64,000 nt of DNA from Natrarchaeobaculum aegyptiacum (GTDB lineage Archaea > Halobacteriota > Halobacteria > Halobacteriales > Natrialbaceae). The position numbers and the translations under genes are program-made. The DNA is taken from NCBI RefSeq assembly GCF_002156705.1, contig NZ_CP019893.1, forward strand, positions 1,736,001 through 1,800,000, in the 5' to 3' direction. Under the pieces are notes generated by a model. That model was not told the DNA's origin and made no database searches. It worked only from the letters and a program-made list of their open reading frames with translations. Below are positions 1 through 10,185 of the stretch, one piece after another. The stretch's first letter is position 1; every line of letters begins with the position of its first letter.

Positions 1-1088
1 GCGTCGCGTTCTGCGCGTTCGATCAGTTCTGCAGCACCACGGTCGGCGAGGTCGCTGGCGAACTCGCGGGCGGCCGCGGCGTGAGTTTCGACGGGGAGGT
101 CGCGGCTCGCGATCACCGACTCCTCGCCGTCACGGTCGAAGACGGTCACGCTGGCGTGGACGTACTCTCCCTGGAGCACGGCGAAGATGCCGATCGGAGC
201 GATACAGCCGCCGCCGAGTTCGGCGAGAAGCGTCCGTTCGACGGTCGTCTCGACCCGGGTTCGTGGGAAATCGATCGCCGACTGGAGCTCCTGGGCGGAC
301 TCTCCGTCCACGGCGGTCACTGCCAGCGCTCCTTGCCCGGGCGCGGGAACGAACGTGTCGGTCGGGAGCCGCTGGTAGTCGACGTACTGGCCCAGCCCGC
401 TGCGCTCGAGGCCCGCCTCGGCGAGAACGATCGCGTCGTATTCGGTCTCCACCTCGCGACCGAGGGCCTGCTTCTCGAGTTCCGAGCGGTCGTCGAACCA
501 CTCCTCGACGGTCTGGTCGTACTCGGGTTCAAAGTCCTCGTTTCCAGTGTTCCCCTTCCGTTCTTTATCTGCCTCGCTGCGTTCCTGATGTTCTGCCTGC
601 AGGCTGGGCGCGAGCAGTTTCTCGAGTCGCGTGTCGACGTTCCCGCGCAGGGGTTCGACCTCGAGGTCGGGGCGCTCGGCGAGCAACTGTGCGCGTCGTC
701 GCAGGCTCGAGGTGCCGACGGTCGCTCCCTCGGGGAGGTCCTCGAGGTTCGAGCCGTCGGGCGTCACGAGGGCGTCCCCCGGCGCGCCGCGTTCGGGGAC
801 GGCGGCGGTCACGAGGTCGTCGGGCTGTTCGGTCGGCATGTCCTTCATCGAGTGGATCGCGCCGTCGAGGTCGCCCGACAGGACGCGCTCGTCGAGTTCG
901 CGGACGAACGCCCCCGTCTTCCCGAGGCGGTGGATGAGTTCGTCCTGAATCTGGTCCCCAGTCGTCTCGACCGTGACGAGTTCGACCTCGTAATGGCGGT
1001 CCTCGAGGGCCTCTTTGACTGTCGTCGCCTGCCGCCGGGCGAGCGTCGACCCCCGCGTCGCCAGCCGAAACGTCCCACGCGTTCTCAT
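1..1088 (-). CDS. hemC: Hydroxymethylbilane synthase (porphobilinogen deaminase), 3' end outside window
   Basis: Cytoplasmic enzyme that condenses four porphobilinogens into hydroxymethylbilane for haem, sirohaem and cobamide synthesis. The N-terminus has the RLATRGSTLARRQ substrate loop. IHSMKDMPT follows, then GTSSLRRRAQL, and near the left edge GGGCIAPIG, whose Cys anchors the dipyrromethane cofactor. About 50 acidic, charged residues are inserted between RGNVDTRLEK and EYDAIVLAEAG; bacterial enzymes lack them, and I recall them from haloarchaeal HemC. The ATG is followed directly by the conserved N-terminus. About 362 codons are visible and the gene runs off the left edge. hemL lies upstream on the same strand. 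Confidence 0.95.
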   Translation of the reverse strand, partial: MRTRGTFRLATRGSTLARRQATTVKEALEDRHYEVELVTVETTGDQIQDELIHRLGKTGAFVRELDERVLSGDLDGAIHSMKDMPTEQPDDLVTAAVPERGAPGDALVTPDGSNLEDLPEGATVGTSSLRRRAQLLAERPDLEVEPLRGNVDTRLEKLLAPSLQAEHQERSEADKERKGNTGNEDFEPEYDQTVEEWFDDRSELEKQALGREVETEYDAIVLAEAGLERSGLGQYVDYQRLPTDTFVPAPGQGALAVTAVDGESAQELQSAIDFPRTRVETTVERTLLAELGGGCIAPIGIFAVLQGEYVHASVTVFDRDGEESVIASRDLPVETHAAAAREFASDLADRGAAELIERAERD

Positions 1089-1267
1089 GGGCGGTACTCG
1101 ACGCCTCGAGTATGAAAAGCGCACGCTTGTGGGTCGGCCAGACCCAGCGGCTACGTGAGAGACTCTCAGAATGCTACTCGAGGTCGTGGGTGGTACTCCC
1201 AACTAGATTTGTTTCGAACATCTTCGGCGGGAGAGCTACGGGGCACGACGCCGGTGGGTAATACAGA

Positions 1268-1351
1268 ATGAGCGAAACACTCTACGAGCGACTCGGCGAA
1301 CGGGATGCGATCGCGAGGTACGAGGACGCGATCGTTACGGCGGTGGACTGA
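1268..1351 (+). pseudogene. Remnant of a group I truncated haemoglobin gene
   Basis: A 27-codon frame opens with MSETLYERLGERDAIA, which is how group I truncated globins begin. It then passes directly into YEDAIVTAVD, which resembles the last helix of the same family. The roughly 90 residues between, including the haem-ligating His, are absent. I read this as an in-frame internal deletion that fused the two ends. It sits alone between hemC and a membrane-protein gene, both on the other strand. The N-terminal match is convincing; the C-terminal match is inference. It could also be a chance short frame. Confidence 0.45.
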
Positions 1352-1393
1352 TCGGAATCGGCCGGTTGACCGCACGAACAGTGCGCTGGGACC

Positions 1394-2113
1394 TCAGGTC
1401 ACCGATCGCCATCGACGGGTGAGGTAGTAGCCTGCGAGCAGCGGCTGTACCGGCGGAACGAATACACTCACGAACGCGAGTCCGAGGTACGTCCCGGGGT
1501 TCGGCCGCCACGACTCGTTCGTGGTGGCGACGTAGGCGGCGTCCTGATGGATCGCGACCGGGAACGCGCCGAAGGCGATCGCCCCTGCGAGGCCGATGGC
1601 CGCCGTGAACAGGCCGGGGATCGCGAGGACGACGGCGACCAGCCCAACGGCGACACCGACGACGGTCGTCGCAAGCGAGAGGGCGACGACGAGCCACCAG
1701 CCGGACCAGCCCGCCTGCGTTCCCCGGTAACGGTGACGTCGCGCGAGGTAGACGACGCCCACGGCCGGCGCCCAGACGAGTGCGGTCAGCGCGTTGAGCC
1801 ACGGATTCGGCTCCCACTCGTCGGCGGTCGCCACTTCGCTCCCGTCGTCGGTTTCTTCCTCGGCCCCAGAGCGTGCTCTCACCTGCTGGGCGTCGAACCC
1901 GATCACGACTGCGACGCCGAGGGTGACCGCCGCGTAGCCGAACGTCCCGATCAGGACGAACGCGAGGCCGAGTCCGGGAACGCCGGGATCGGCCTCCTGC
2001 AGGACGCCGACGAGGCCGACGCCGACGACCGGTGGGAAGAGGTACAGCAGCCGCTCGAGTACTCGCGCCCAGTCGAACTGGTCGACGCTTGCGGCGACGC
2101 GTTCGCGTACCAT
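1394..2113 (-). CDS. Multi-pass membrane protein of unknown function
   Basis: 239 residues. I see about five or six hydrophobic segments: two near residues 22-75, one after an acidic linker (residues 82-100), and two or three between 145 and 235. No catalytic motif is visible. It lies between hemL (about 100 nt upstream) and hemC on the same strand, so it may be co-transcribed with the haem genes. A role in tetrapyrrole metabolism is only a positional guess. Confidence 0.75.
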   Translation of the reverse strand: MVRERVAASVDQFDWARVLERLLYLFPPVVGVGLVGVLQEADPGVPGLGLAFVLIGTFGYAAVTLGVAVVIGFDAQQVRARSGAEEETDDGSEVATADEWEPNPWLNALTALVWAPAVGVVYLARRHRYRGTQAGWSGWWLVVALSLATTVVGVAVGLVAVVLAIPGLFTAAIGLAGAIAFGAFPVAIHQDAAYVATTNESWRPNPGTYLGLAFVSVFVPPVQPLLAGYYLTRRWRSVT

Positions 2114-2212
2114 TATCCGCGATCGTCCGAGGGCCAGAATCGGTCGCTGCTTCTCGTCGCAGGTGTGGGGACGACGGGGCGGGTCACCTCGAGTGTGGTC
2201 ACGGCGATTCGG

Positions 2213-3487
2213 TCAGAGTGCTTCTTTGTACGCCTCGAGCGTTCGCTCGACGTCTTCGTCGGTGTGGCCGTAGCTGACGAACTGGCACTCGAACTGGTTC
2301 TGAGAGAGGAGGATGCCCTCGTCTTTCATCTGTCCCCAGAAGACCCGTCGCCAGCGGTCGGTCTCGGCGTTTTTCACGTCGGCGCCGTTCGTGGGTGCCT
2401 CGCCGTCGCGGGTGAAGATGACCTTGAACATGCTGTCGGTGCCGGCGACGGTGTACTCCGGGGCCTGATCGGCGACGATGTCCGCGAGGCCGTCCCGGAG
2501 GCGGTCGCCGAGGTCGCCGACGTGGCCGTAGACGTCGTTTTCGGCGGCGAACTGCAGGGTCTCGAGGCCGGCGGCCATCGTGACGGGGTGGCCGGAGAAG
2601 GTGCCGGCCTGGAAGACGGGGCCGGAGGGGGCGAACTGTTCGACGAGTTCGGCGCGGCCGCCGATGGCGCCGACGGGGAAGCCGCCGCCGACGATCTTGC
2701 CGAAGGTGGTGAGGTCGGGCGTAACGCCGACCTCGCTCTGGGCGCAGCCGAGGCCGCCGACGCGGAAGCCCGTGATGACCTCGTCGAAGATCAGCAGCGA
2801 GCCGTGTTCCTCGGTGATTTCCCGCAAAAAGTCGTGGTAGCCGTCTTCGGGGTGGACGATGCCGTAGTTGCCGAGGATGGGTTCGGTGAGGACGGCAGCG
2901 ATGTCGTCACCGTGTTCCTCGAACACCTCTGTCACCGCCTCCTGGTCGTTGAACGGGACCGGGAGGGTGTGCTCGGCGAAAGCCTGCGGGACGCCCGCGG
3001 AGGACGGTGCCGGATTGTCGGCGTCGCCCTCGACGAGTGTCGACTCCTGGGCACCGTGGTAGCCGCCCTGGTTGATGACGATCTTGTTCCTGCCGGTGTA
3101 GCCCCGGGCGAGTCGGACCGCCGAGGTGGTCGCCTCGGTGCCGGAGTTGACGAACCGGATCTTCTCGACGCTCGGGACGTGCCGGACGACGAACTCCGCG
3201 AGGTCGACCTCGACCTCCGTCGGCATGCCGTACATCGGCCCCTCACTGGCTTTCTGCTGGATGCTCGACTGGACGGGCTGTGGCAGGTCGTGCCCGAGCA
3301 ACAGGGGACCGAGCCCCATCACCCAGTCGACGTAGCGGTTCCCGTCGGCGTCGACGACGTGGCCGCCGTCTCCTTTCTGGACGAAGAACGGGTATGGCTC
3401 GATCGCCGCGCGAACGGCCGAGTTGACGCCACCGGGGAGCACCGACAGCGCCCTGTCGTACAGCTCGCGTGAGTTCTCGTGGTTCAT
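2213..3487 (-). CDS. hemL: Glutamate-1-semialdehyde 2,1-aminomutase
   Basis: PLP enzyme that converts glutamate-1-semialdehyde to 5-aminolaevulinate, the committed C5-pathway precursor of haem. At 424 residues it has the usual family length. It shows [12 protein letters not shown] near the N-terminus, FVNSGTEAT (cofactor phosphate contact), [12 protein letters not shown], and [15 protein letters not shown] with the Schiff-base lysine at about K264. The ATG at 3487 precedes the conserved N-terminus; the longer open frame upstream is low-complexity and unlike the family. It is the first of three same-strand genes running toward hemC. Confidence 0.96.
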   Translation of the reverse strand: MNHENSRELYDRALSVLPGGVNSAVRAAIEPYPFFVQKGDGGHVVDADGNRYVDWVMGLGPLLLGHDLPQPVQSSIQQKASEGPMYGMPTEVEVDLAEFVVRHVPSVEKIRFVNSGTEATTSAVRLARGYTGRNKIVINQGGYHGAQESTLVEGDADNPAPSSAGVPQAFAEHTLPVPFNDQEAVTEVFEEHGDDIAAVLTEPILGNYGIVHPEDGYHDFLREITEEHGSLLIFDEVITGFRVGGLGCAQSEVGVTPDLTTFGKIVGGGFPVGAIGGRAELVEQFAPSGPVFQAGTFSGHPVTMAAGLETLQFAAENDVYGHVGDLGDRLRDGLADIVADQAPEYTVAGTDSMFKVIFTRDGEAPTNGADVKNAETDRWRRVFWGQMKDEGILLSQNQFECQFVSYGHTDEDVERTLEAYKEAL

Positions 3488-3718
3488 GCCCGGCGGTTCG
3501 GGTGCGGGTGGCAAAGTTGTGTCGCCACGTGGTGATCTCCACACGAGGCTGCTGGAGCGATCGCTCGAGGACGGTTCCGGTCGACACGCTCTGAACGAAC
3601 GCAGGTCCGACGCAGTATCGACATCGACGACGGGCTGGCACCTGCGATCACGAGACCGCACTCGAGTCGCCACCCCCAGTTCGAAGCTCCGGTAGCTGCC
3701 CCAGCGAGGGTGAGTCGA

Positions 3719-4006
3719 TCAGTCGGCCGCAGGTGGGCCCGCGTCGTCGGCAGTGGGCCGTGGTGCCGTGTGATGGCTCGCCGACTCGAGGAGGCGACGG
3801 CCAAGCGCGAGCAGTGCGACGTAGGTGGAGCCGGCGACGAGTCCGCCGACGAGCGCTCCGACGAGTCCTTGCAGGTGGATCGGGCCATCGATCGTGAGGC
3901 CGGTAGTAGCGCCGAGTAAACAGCCGATGATCGCCGCCTTGAGGGCGAATTGTCGGCTGTGAACGACGATCACTCCCGGACTGGTCGTCGGTGGCACGGT
4001 GGACAC
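3719..4006 (-). CDS. Small two-segment membrane protein, unknown
   Basis: 95 residues. A hydrophilic N-terminus precedes two hydrophobic segments (about residues 25-45 and 48-70) rich in Gly and Ala; the C-terminus is polar and Pro/Ala-rich. No family recognised. It lies just downstream of the amt-glnK fusion on the same strand, with an 84-nt gap containing an AT-rich run (about 4020-4050) suited to its own promoter. Confidence 0.6.
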   Translation of the reverse strand: MSTVPPTTSPGVIVVHSRQFALKAAIIGCLLGATTGLTIDGPIHLQGLVGALVGGLVAGSTYVALLALGRRLLESASHHTAPRPTADDAGPPAAD

Positions 4007-4090
4007 GGCAATAGCAACTATGCGGTAGTAATTAATAAAAACTGCTAATCCGTCGCGCCGGTACGCTAGACTCCGGGAAGGGGTGGCAGT

Positions 4091-5818
4091 TCAGACGGCG
4101 TCCTGCCCGGTCTTTCCGGTGCGGACCTGGTAGGCGCCCTCGACGGGGACCACGAAGATCTTGCCGTCGCCGGGTTCGCCGGTGTTGGCGGCCTCGCCGA
4201 TGGCGTCGACGACCTCCTCGGCTGGAATGTCGGCGACGACGCACTCGATCTTGACCTTCTGGTGGAGGTCGACCGTGTACTCCTCGCCGCGCCACTGGCC
4301 TTTCTTCGCGGGCTGAGAGCCGCGACCGGAGACGTTGGTGACCGTCAGCGAGGGCGCGCCGGTCTCTGCGAGGGCCTTCTTCACCGCACCGAGGCGATCT
4401 GGACGGATGATCGCGGTAACCATCTTGAGCTCGCCGTCGTTCGGCGGGGTCCCGCCGTCAGTGCGGATGACGGGCTCGCTGCCGCCGTCGGTCGCGACGT
4501 CCGGCCCACCGAACTCGGGGTAGGTGTCGACGCCGTGTTCGGCGATGTCGAGGCCGTCACGCTCGTGATCTTCCGTGACTCGAGCCTGGCCGGCCAGTTT
4601 GAGCGCGCCCCAGACGGCGGCGGTCGCGAGTACGGTCCAGACCGTGATGACGGCGACGCCGACGATCTGTGGGCCGAAGGCGGCGGCTTCGATCGAGAGG
4701 ATGCCGCCGGCGATCAGGCCGTCACCGATCGGGGCGCCGTTGATCGACCAGAGCGGGTAGAGGATCAGGCCGAGCATCCCGGCGGAGCCGTGGACCGGGA
4801 AGACGGCACAGACGTCGTCGATCTTGAGCGTCTGTTCGACGAACCGGAACACGAGCGGGAGCTGTGCGCCGGCGATGAACCCGATGGCGATCGCACCCAT
4901 CGGCGTGATGAGGTCAGTCGGACCGGTGACGCCGACGAGGCCGGCGAGCATGCCGTTTGCGACGTAGAGGGTGTCGACCTTGCCGTTGACGAGGATGGAG
5001 ACAACCGAGGCACCGAGTGCGCCAAGGCCCATCCCGAGGGCGGTGACCATCGCGACGCTGCCGACGTAGTCGAAGTCGGCGAGTTCGAACGTTCCGGGAT
5101 CGATCACCGTGGCGGCCGTGCCGACGTTGAAGCCGAACCAGCCGAAACAGAGGATCAGCGTCCCGAGCACGGCGAACGTCAGCGAGTGACCGGGGATGAT
5201 GTTCGTACTGCCGTCGTCGTTGTACTTGTCCATGCGGGCACCGAGGATCCAGGCCGCGGTGAGACCGGCGACGCCGCCGACGCCGTGGACGACCATCCCG
5301 CCCGCGAAGTCGGCGAAGCCGAGACTGGCGAGGATCGGTTCGCCGCCTGGAGCGTACCAGACCATCGCCGCGACGACCGGGTAGATGACCGCTGCGAGCA
5401 GGAACGTGTAGGTCACGTACGCGCGCAGTCTCGCACGGCCGGCGACGGCACCGGAGACGATCGTGGCGGCGGTCATCGCGAACACCGCGCTAAAGAGCCA
5501 CATCGCCCAGTCGAACGAGCCCTCGCCGAACATCGTCAGCGGACTCGACTCGCCCCCACCGAGCGCCGCGCCGACGTTGTTCGAAATTCCCATCCCGATG
5601 ACGAAGAAGACGAAGATGCCGACCGCCCAGGTCAGCATGTTCTTCGTCAGCTGGTTCGCGACGTTCTTCGAGCGGACCTGCCCGGCCTCGAGCATCGCGA
5701 AGCCCGCGTGCATGAAGAAGATGAGGAACGTCACCGTGAGCGCCCACATCAGGTTCATGCCGGTGGCGAGTGACTCGAGGTCCGACGCGGTGGCCTCGAG
5801 TACGATCGGATCGATCAT
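4091..5818 (-). CDS. Ammonium transporter fused to a PII signalling domain (Amt-GlnK)
   Basis: One uninterrupted 575-residue frame joins two proteins normally encoded separately. Residues 1-435 are an Amt/Mep ammonium channel: [13 protein letters not shown] near residue 35, and the pore twin histidines at about H178 (VVHGVGG) and H343 (FPVHGSAGM). After an acidic, Gly-rich linker (435-465), residues 466-575 are a complete PII protein: [11 protein letters not shown] start, T-loop around 500-520 with the modifiable tyrosine at about Y514 (GEEYTV), nucleotide loop [11 protein letters not shown] and a closing [10 protein letters not shown]. Free PII plugs Amt according to 2-oxoglutarate and ATP/ADP; here the regulator is tethered. 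No stop or start signal separates the halves. Confidence 0.93.
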   Translation of the reverse strand: MIDPIVLEATASDLESLATGMNLMWALTVTFLIFFMHAGFAMLEAGQVRSKNVANQLTKNMLTWAVGIFVFFVIGMGISNNVGAALGGGESSPLTMFGEGSFDWAMWLFSAVFAMTAATIVSGAVAGRARLRAYVTYTFLLAAVIYPVVAAMVWYAPGGEPILASLGFADFAGGMVVHGVGGVAGLTAAWILGARMDKYNDDGSTNIIPGHSLTFAVLGTLILCFGWFGFNVGTAATVIDPGTFELADFDYVGSVAMVTALGMGLGALGASVVSILVNGKVDTLYVANGMLAGLVGVTGPTDLITPMGAIAIGFIAGAQLPLVFRFVEQTLKIDDVCAVFPVHGSAGMLGLILYPLWSINGAPIGDGLIAGGILSIEAAAFGPQIVGVAVITVWTVLATAAVWGALKLAGQARVTEDHERDGLDIAEHGVDTYPEFGGPDVATDGGSEPVIRTDGGTPPNDGELKMVTAIIRPDRLGAVKKALAETGAPSLTVTNVSGRGSQPAKKGQWRGEEYTVDLHQKVKIECVVADIPAEEVVDAIGEAANTGEPGDGKIFVVPVEGAYQVRTGKTGQDAV

Positions 5819-6230
5819 CTCGATCCCTCCAGTTCCGCGTCACGTTGGCGACTACTCCGGACTTCCGAACGAACGTCCACACTTTCCCCGAAATGGGGTG
5901 GGTTTGTGTTCTGAATCACGTTTGTCTGGGAGGGTACTGTCCAATATAAGGATTAGTGTTGATGAACGTCTAAAAACAGCCTGTAATAGGTCGGATCGTC
6001 AGATATGCAATCTGGTATAATGTGTATTATTATCTCGAGTTCGAGGATCGTTCCTCACCGTGGTAATATTGTGGCCGTTCGTCCACCGGGGGTCGACCGC
6101 CGAGCGGCGAGTGTTGCCCGAAGTTCCAGCGAGAACCCTCCACGAGGATGGCGCGCGCTCGAGTGAACCGGTGGTCGCGATCGCTCGGGGCGGAAACTCG
6201 ACGGTCGATCGATTTTCGATGGATTCGGTG
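5819..6230. other. AT-rich intergenic region upstream of amt-glnK
   Basis: About 410 bases without a gene I can support. The right part (about 5930-6060) is clearly AT-richer than its surroundings, with runs such as TATAATGTGTATTATTATC, and probably carries the nitrogen-responsive promoter region of the transporter. No operator pattern is recognisable. Confidence 0.5.
5941..5951 (-). promoter_or_regulatory. Candidate TATA box for the amt-glnK fusion
   Basis: On the minus strand this reads CCTTATATTGG. A box here would start transcription near 5917 and leave a leader of about 100 nt before the ATG, unlike the mostly leaderless genes around it. Inferred from sequence only. Confidence 0.4.
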
Positions 6231-6683
6231 CTACCCGAGGGTCGGTCCGCCGTTCGAACCGCTGTCGTCGTAGCCGGCGACGACTGTCGACCCCGGGGGT
6301 CGGTCGCTCAGCACCGCCTCGACGGTCGTCTTTTCGAGGTCGACGGTCGACTCGAGGGGGACCCAGCCGGTCTCCTCGTCTGCACCATCCGGGTCGGAAT
6401 CGTCGTCGACCCTGACGGCGACCGCCACGTCGGTCGGACTCGCACCCGGTGGCAGTTTCGACGGGTCGTACGCCAGCGAGAGCCGGACCGCCTCGACCGC
6501 TTTCAGGTCCTCGACGCCGTGGAGGTCGACCGTCCGCGAGAGGGCGTCGATCGGCGGGTCGCGATCGCTGCGCTCGAGGCCGAACGAGTCGGGGACGACC
6601 GCGGCGACGACGCTCACCGCCGCGCCCACGGACTCGAGGGAGGCCGTCGCGACGTTGCTCGAATCGTAACCGGGGATTGCCAT
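6231..6683 (-). CDS. Hypothetical protein with a beta-sandwich-like C-terminal domain
   Basis: 150 residues from the ATG at 6683; the frame stays open further upstream, but that part is the shadow of copA. The second half (LSLAYDPSKLPPGASP, then GWVPLESTVD, then STVVAGYDD) resembles the beta-rich domain found near the end of haloarchaeal PGF-CTERM surface proteins. No signal peptide and no PGF tail are present, so this is either a cytoplasmic stand-alone copy or a truncated remnant. It is divergent from copA with about 190 nt between the starts. Confidence 0.5.
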   Translation of the reverse strand: MAIPGYDSSNVATASLESVGAAVSVVAAVVPDSFGLERSDRDPPIDALSRTVDLHGVEDLKAVEAVRLSLAYDPSKLPPGASPTDVAVAVRVDDDSDPDGADEETGWVPLESTVDLEKTTVEAVLSDRPPGSTVVAGYDDSGSNGGPTLG

Positions 6684-6873
6684 ACTCGTCGGTTGGAGTG
6701 AGCGAGTATGGTGGTAGGGCACGCGTACGCCGGGTGGGGTGTCGAGCCTCTCCGTCGTCGGTCCGCCATCGGGTGTCCGTCGACAGGTCGCACGCGGTCC
6801 TCGAACCGGCCGCGCGTCGACGGGCGTGTCGTCGGAAAGCAATGGTCTTGTGTTTCGAGCCCAATATTCGGCT

Positions 6874-9561
6874 ATGGAACGGCGACGAGCGCACCTCGAG
6901 ATCACGGGGATGTCGTGTGCGACGTGTTCGGGGACCGTCGAGGACGCCGTAGCGGACCTCGAGGGCGTCGAGGAGGCGAGTGCCAACTTCGCGACGGACG
7001 AGGGGACCGTCGCCTACGACCCGGAGCGGGTCTCGCTTTCTGAGATATACGCGGCCATCGACGACGCGGGCTTCGAGGCGGCCGCGGAGACGCGCACGAT
7101 CACCGTGATGGGCATGTCGTGTGCGACGTGTTCGGGGGCCGTCGCCGACGCCGTCGAGGAACTTCCGGGCGTGCTCCGGGCGGACGTCAACTTCGCGTCG
7201 GACGAGGCACGGATCGCGTACAACCCGGTCGACGCCAGCCTCGGTGACGTGTACGCGGCGATCGAGGGCGCCGGCTACGAACCGGTTCGCGAGGACGGCG
7301 ACGACGGGGCCGACGACCAGCGCGAGCGCGCCGTCCAACGGGAACTGCGCCGGCAGCGCCGCCTCGTGGTCGGCGGCGGGCTGCTCACGCTCCCGTTCGT
7401 CCCGATGATGATCGAGATGCTGTACGCGCTCGCCGGGGCCTCCTCGCCGATCCCGATGGCGATCGCCCACCCGCCGGGCTGGCTCGAGTTCGTCCTCGCA
7501 ACGCTGCTCATGGCCACCCTCGGCAAGGAGTTCGTCGTCGGGGCCTACCGGGCGTTCGCCCACGACCGCCGGGCGAACATGGACACGCTCGTCGCGATGG
7601 GGACCAGCGCCGGTTACGTCTACAGCACGGCCGTCCTCGCCGGCCTCGTCGCGAGCGAGGGGCTGTACTTCGAGGCCGTCGCCTTCATCCTCTGGTTTAT
7701 CACGCTCGGCAACTGGCTCGAGGTTCGCTCGAAGGCCCGTGCGGGCAACGCCCTCCGGGAGTTGCTCGAGATGGAAGCCGACGAGGCAACCGTCGTACGG
7801 GACGGTGAGGAACGGCAGGTCCCACTCGAGGAGGTCCGGCCCGGTGACGTGCTGAAGGTCCGGCCGGGCGAGAAGATTCCCACGGATGGCGTCGTCGTCG
7901 ACGGCCAGAGCGCGGTCGACGAGTCGATGTTGACCGGCGAGTCCGTCCCCGTCGAGAAGGGTGCGGACGACGAGGTCGTCGGCGCGACGATCAACGAGAA
8001 CGGCGTCTTGCTGGTCGAGGCGACCAACGTCGGGTCGGAGACGGCGATCCAGCAGATCGTCGACCGGGTCAAGGAGGCCCAGTCGCGCCAGCCCGAGATC
8101 CAGCGGCTGGTCGACCGCGTCAGCGCCTACTTCGTCCCCGCGGTGATCGTCAACGCGGTCGTCTGGGCGCTGCTCTGGCTGGCCGCACCCGAGACGCTGT
8201 TTGCGGTCTCCTCGTGGCTCGGCTCGTGGATTCCGATCCTCGAGCCCGTCGGCGGCGGACCCGCAGTCGCCGTCCCCGGCACCGACGTCGGCGTCCCACT
8301 CGTCGAGTTCAGCGTCGTCGTGCTCGCCTCGGCGCTGCTGATCGCCTGTCCCTGCGCGCTCGGGCTGGCGACTCCCGCAGCGACGATGGTCGGCTCGACG
8401 CTCGCGGCGACCAACGGCGTCCTGTTCAAGGGCGGCGACGTTTTAGAGCAGGTCCGGGGGATCGACACCGTCGTCTTCGACAAGACGGGGACGCTCACCC
8501 ACGGCGAGATGGTCCTCACGGACGTCGAACCGGTCGGTGAGCCGATCGCAGACGGGGGTGCGGTCGCTGGCGACGGCGACGCGGCGACTGGCCCGGAACC
8601 TGACCGACAGGAACCGCTCGAGTCGTTCGTCCTCGGGGCGGCCGCAACCGCGGAATCCGGCTCCGAGCACCCGATCGCTCGCGCCATCGTCGAGGCGGCT
8701 GACGAGCGCGACGTCGCCGTCGACACGCCCACCGATTTCGAGAACGTCCCCGGCAAAGGCGTTCGCGCCGAGACCGACCGCGGGACGGTCCTGATCGGCC
8801 GACGGACGCTCCTCGAGGACAACGGCGTCGACACGGCTCCCGCCGAGGAGACCCTGAGCCAGCTCGAGAGCGAGGGGAAGACGGCGATGCCGGTTGCCGT
8901 GGACGGGCAGTTACGCGGCGTCCTCGCGGTCGCCGACGAGGTTCGCGAGAGCGCCCGCGAGACGGTCGCCGAACTCCGGGATCGCGGTATCGACGTCGTG
9001 ATGCTCACCGGTGACAACGAGCGGACGGCTCGTGCGGTCGCCGAAGACGTCGGGATCGACCCAGAGAACGTGCGCGCGGAGGTGCTTCCGGAGGACAAGG
9101 CCGACCACGTCGATGTCCTGCAGGCTGGGGACGGTCCCACGGCAGGTGGCGAGCGCGAGACAGGGGGCCGCCGAGTGATGATGGTCGGCGACGGCGTCAA
9201 CGACGCGCCGGCGCTCACCACCGCACAGGTCGGGGTCGCCATCGGCTCCGGGACCGACGTCGCCATCGAGAGCGCCGACGTCACCCTGATGCGAGACGAC
9301 CCCGCAGACGTCCTCAAGGCCGTCAACATCTCGGAGGCCACCATCTCGAAGGTTCGCCAGAACCTCTTCTGGGCGTTCGTCTACAACACGACGCTGCTCC
9401 CCATCGCCTCGCTCGGCCTGCTGAATCCCGCACTGGCTGCACTCGCGATGGCCACCTCGAGCGTGAGCGTGATGACCAACAGCCTCGCGTTCGCGGCCTA
9501 CGACCCACACGAGGAGTACCGGCCGGCCATCACCCGGCCGCTCGCGTGGCTCCGTCGCTGA
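6874..9561 (+). CDS. copA: Copper(I)-exporting P-type ATPase
   Basis: 895-residue P1B-1 ATPase that pumps Cu(I) out of the cell. Two N-terminal heavy-metal domains each carry GMSCATCSG (about residues 12 and 80). The core has the membrane metal site CPC at 492-494, the phosphorylated aspartate D536 in DKTGT, GSEHPIA of the nucleotide domain, and GDGVND near residue 772. In the last helices MATSSVSV gives the MxxSS signature of Cu(I) specificity. Start chosen at 6874 because conserved HMA sequence begins 11 codons later; the longer frame upstream is Arg-rich and unlike the family. No copper regulator or chaperone gene adjoins it. Confidence 0.95.
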   Translation: MERRRAHLEITGMSCATCSGTVEDAVADLEGVEEASANFATDEGTVAYDPERVSLSEIYAAIDDAGFEAAAETRTITVMGMSCATCSGAVADAVEELPGVLRADVNFASDEARIAYNPVDASLGDVYAAIEGAGYEPVREDGDDGADDQRERAVQRELRRQRRLVVGGGLLTLPFVPMMIEMLYALAGASSPIPMAIAHPPGWLEFVLATLLMATLGKEFVVGAYRAFAHDRRANMDTLVAMGTSAGYVYSTAVLAGLVASEGLYFEAVAFILWFITLGNWLEVRSKARAGNALRELLEMEADEATVVRDGEERQVPLEEVRPGDVLKVRPGEKIPTDGVVVDGQSAVDESMLTGESVPVEKGADDEVVGATINENGVLLVEATNVGSETAIQQIVDRVKEAQSRQPEIQRLVDRVSAYFVPAVIVNAVVWALLWLAAPETLFAVSSWLGSWIPILEPVGGGPAVAVPGTDVGVPLVEFSVVVLASALLIACPCALGLATPAATMVGSTLAATNGVLFKGGDVLEQVRGIDTVVFDKTGTLTHGEMVLTDVEPVGEPIADGGAVAGDGDAATGPEPDRQEPLESFVLGAAATAESGSEHPIARAIVEAADERDVAVDTPTDFENVPGKGVRAETDRGTVLIGRRTLLEDNGVDTAPAEETLSQLESEGKTAMPVAVDGQLRGVLAVADEVRESARETVAELRDRGIDVVMLTGDNERTARAVAEDVGIDPENVRAEVLPEDKADHVDVLQAGDGPTAGGERETGGRRVMMVGDGVNDAPALTTAQVGVAIGSGTDVAIESADVTLMRDDPADVLKAVNISEATISKVRQNLFWAFVYNTTLLPIASLGLLNPALAALAMATSSVSVMTNSLAFAAYDPHEEYRPAITRPLAWLRR

Positions 9562-9624
9562 GGTGTCTCGAAAATCGTCACGTCGGGCGTCACCGATCAA
9601 GTCGGCTTCGACGTTTCATACGGT

Positions 9625-9692
9625 TTACTGTAAGTCATTTCCGGCGCACCCACGACCCGGTCGGCGGGTGCGCCGGTAAATCGTTACAGTAA
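9625..9692. terminator. 68-nt two-tier palindrome between convergent genes
   Basis: Outer arms TTACTGTAA (9625-9633) and TTACAGTAA (9684-9692) are perfect reverse complements. Inside, CCGGCGCACCC (9641-9651) pairs perfectly with GGGTGCGCCGG (9666-9676) around a 14-nt loop, leaving symmetric 7-nt internal loops. It begins 63 nt after the copA stop and ends 6 nt from the uspA stop on the other strand. Its placement suits a shared bidirectional terminator, though classical archaeal terminators are U-tracts rather than hairpins. Confidence 0.55.
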
Positions 9693-9698
9693 TCCGTC

Positions 9699-10163
9699 TC
9701 AGGCCCTGACTCGCGCGACCCGTGCCGGCGTCGCGTGGCGCACGATGAGGACGTCGTAGCGGTCGTCGGCCGCGACGTTCGTCCCGACGGTCGACATCGC
9801 GGTAACGATCCGGCCGGCGTTCTCGCTGCCGAGAACGACCATCGAGGCGTTTTCTTCGATTGCGACCCGGCGGATCGTCCGTGCGATCGAGCCGGTCGGT
9901 GCGTACCGACCGACGGCCTCGTGTCTGAAGTTCGCACTGGGTGCGAGACTGGTGACCTGCCGGTGGAGCGAGCCGACGATGGCATCCCCGTCGAACGCTT
10001 CACCCGGCTCGAGCCAGCCTCGCTCTCTCGCGTACTTGGCGTTACCCCGCGGAATCACGCTCACCGCCAGTACCGGCTGCTCGAGGGCGTCACACAGGTC
10101 GGTCGCACGGACCAGCGCCGCTTCGGCGAGCGGCGAGCCGTCGAAGGGGACGACGATCGTCAC
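9699..10163 (-). CDS. Universal stress protein (UspA family)
   Basis: 154 residues with the Usp alpha/beta fold pattern: MTIVVPFDGSPLAEAAL at the N-terminus, where the Asp normally contacts ATP, and ASMVVLGSENAGR near the C-terminus in place of the usual nucleotide-binding GSRG-type segment, which is only loosely kept. Start is GTG at 10163, 26 nt from a TATA-like box (10186-10193), so the transcript is probably leaderless. Function is a general stress or nucleotide-binding role; the target is unknown. Confidence 0.85.
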   Translation of the reverse strand: MTIVVPFDGSPLAEAALVRATDLCDALEQPVLAVSVIPRGNAKYARERGWLEPGEAFDGDAIVGSLHRQVTSLAPSANFRHEAVGRYAPTGSIARTIRRVAIEENASMVVLGSENAGRIVTAMSTVGTNVAADDRYDVLIVRHATPARVARVRA

Positions 10164-10185
10164 GTCTCTTGATCGGTCACTCGGG

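Noticed and set aside
1547-3472. 641-codon open frame on the plus strand opposite hemL and the membrane gene
   Set aside because: It is the antisense shadow of hemL: no family similarity, repetitive V/D/G/E composition, and it mirrors the real gene's codon bias.
4262-5773. 503-codon plus-strand frame opposite the amt-glnK fusion
   Set aside because: Antisense shadow; very high D/E/R/H content with no hydrophobic core and no recognisable motif.
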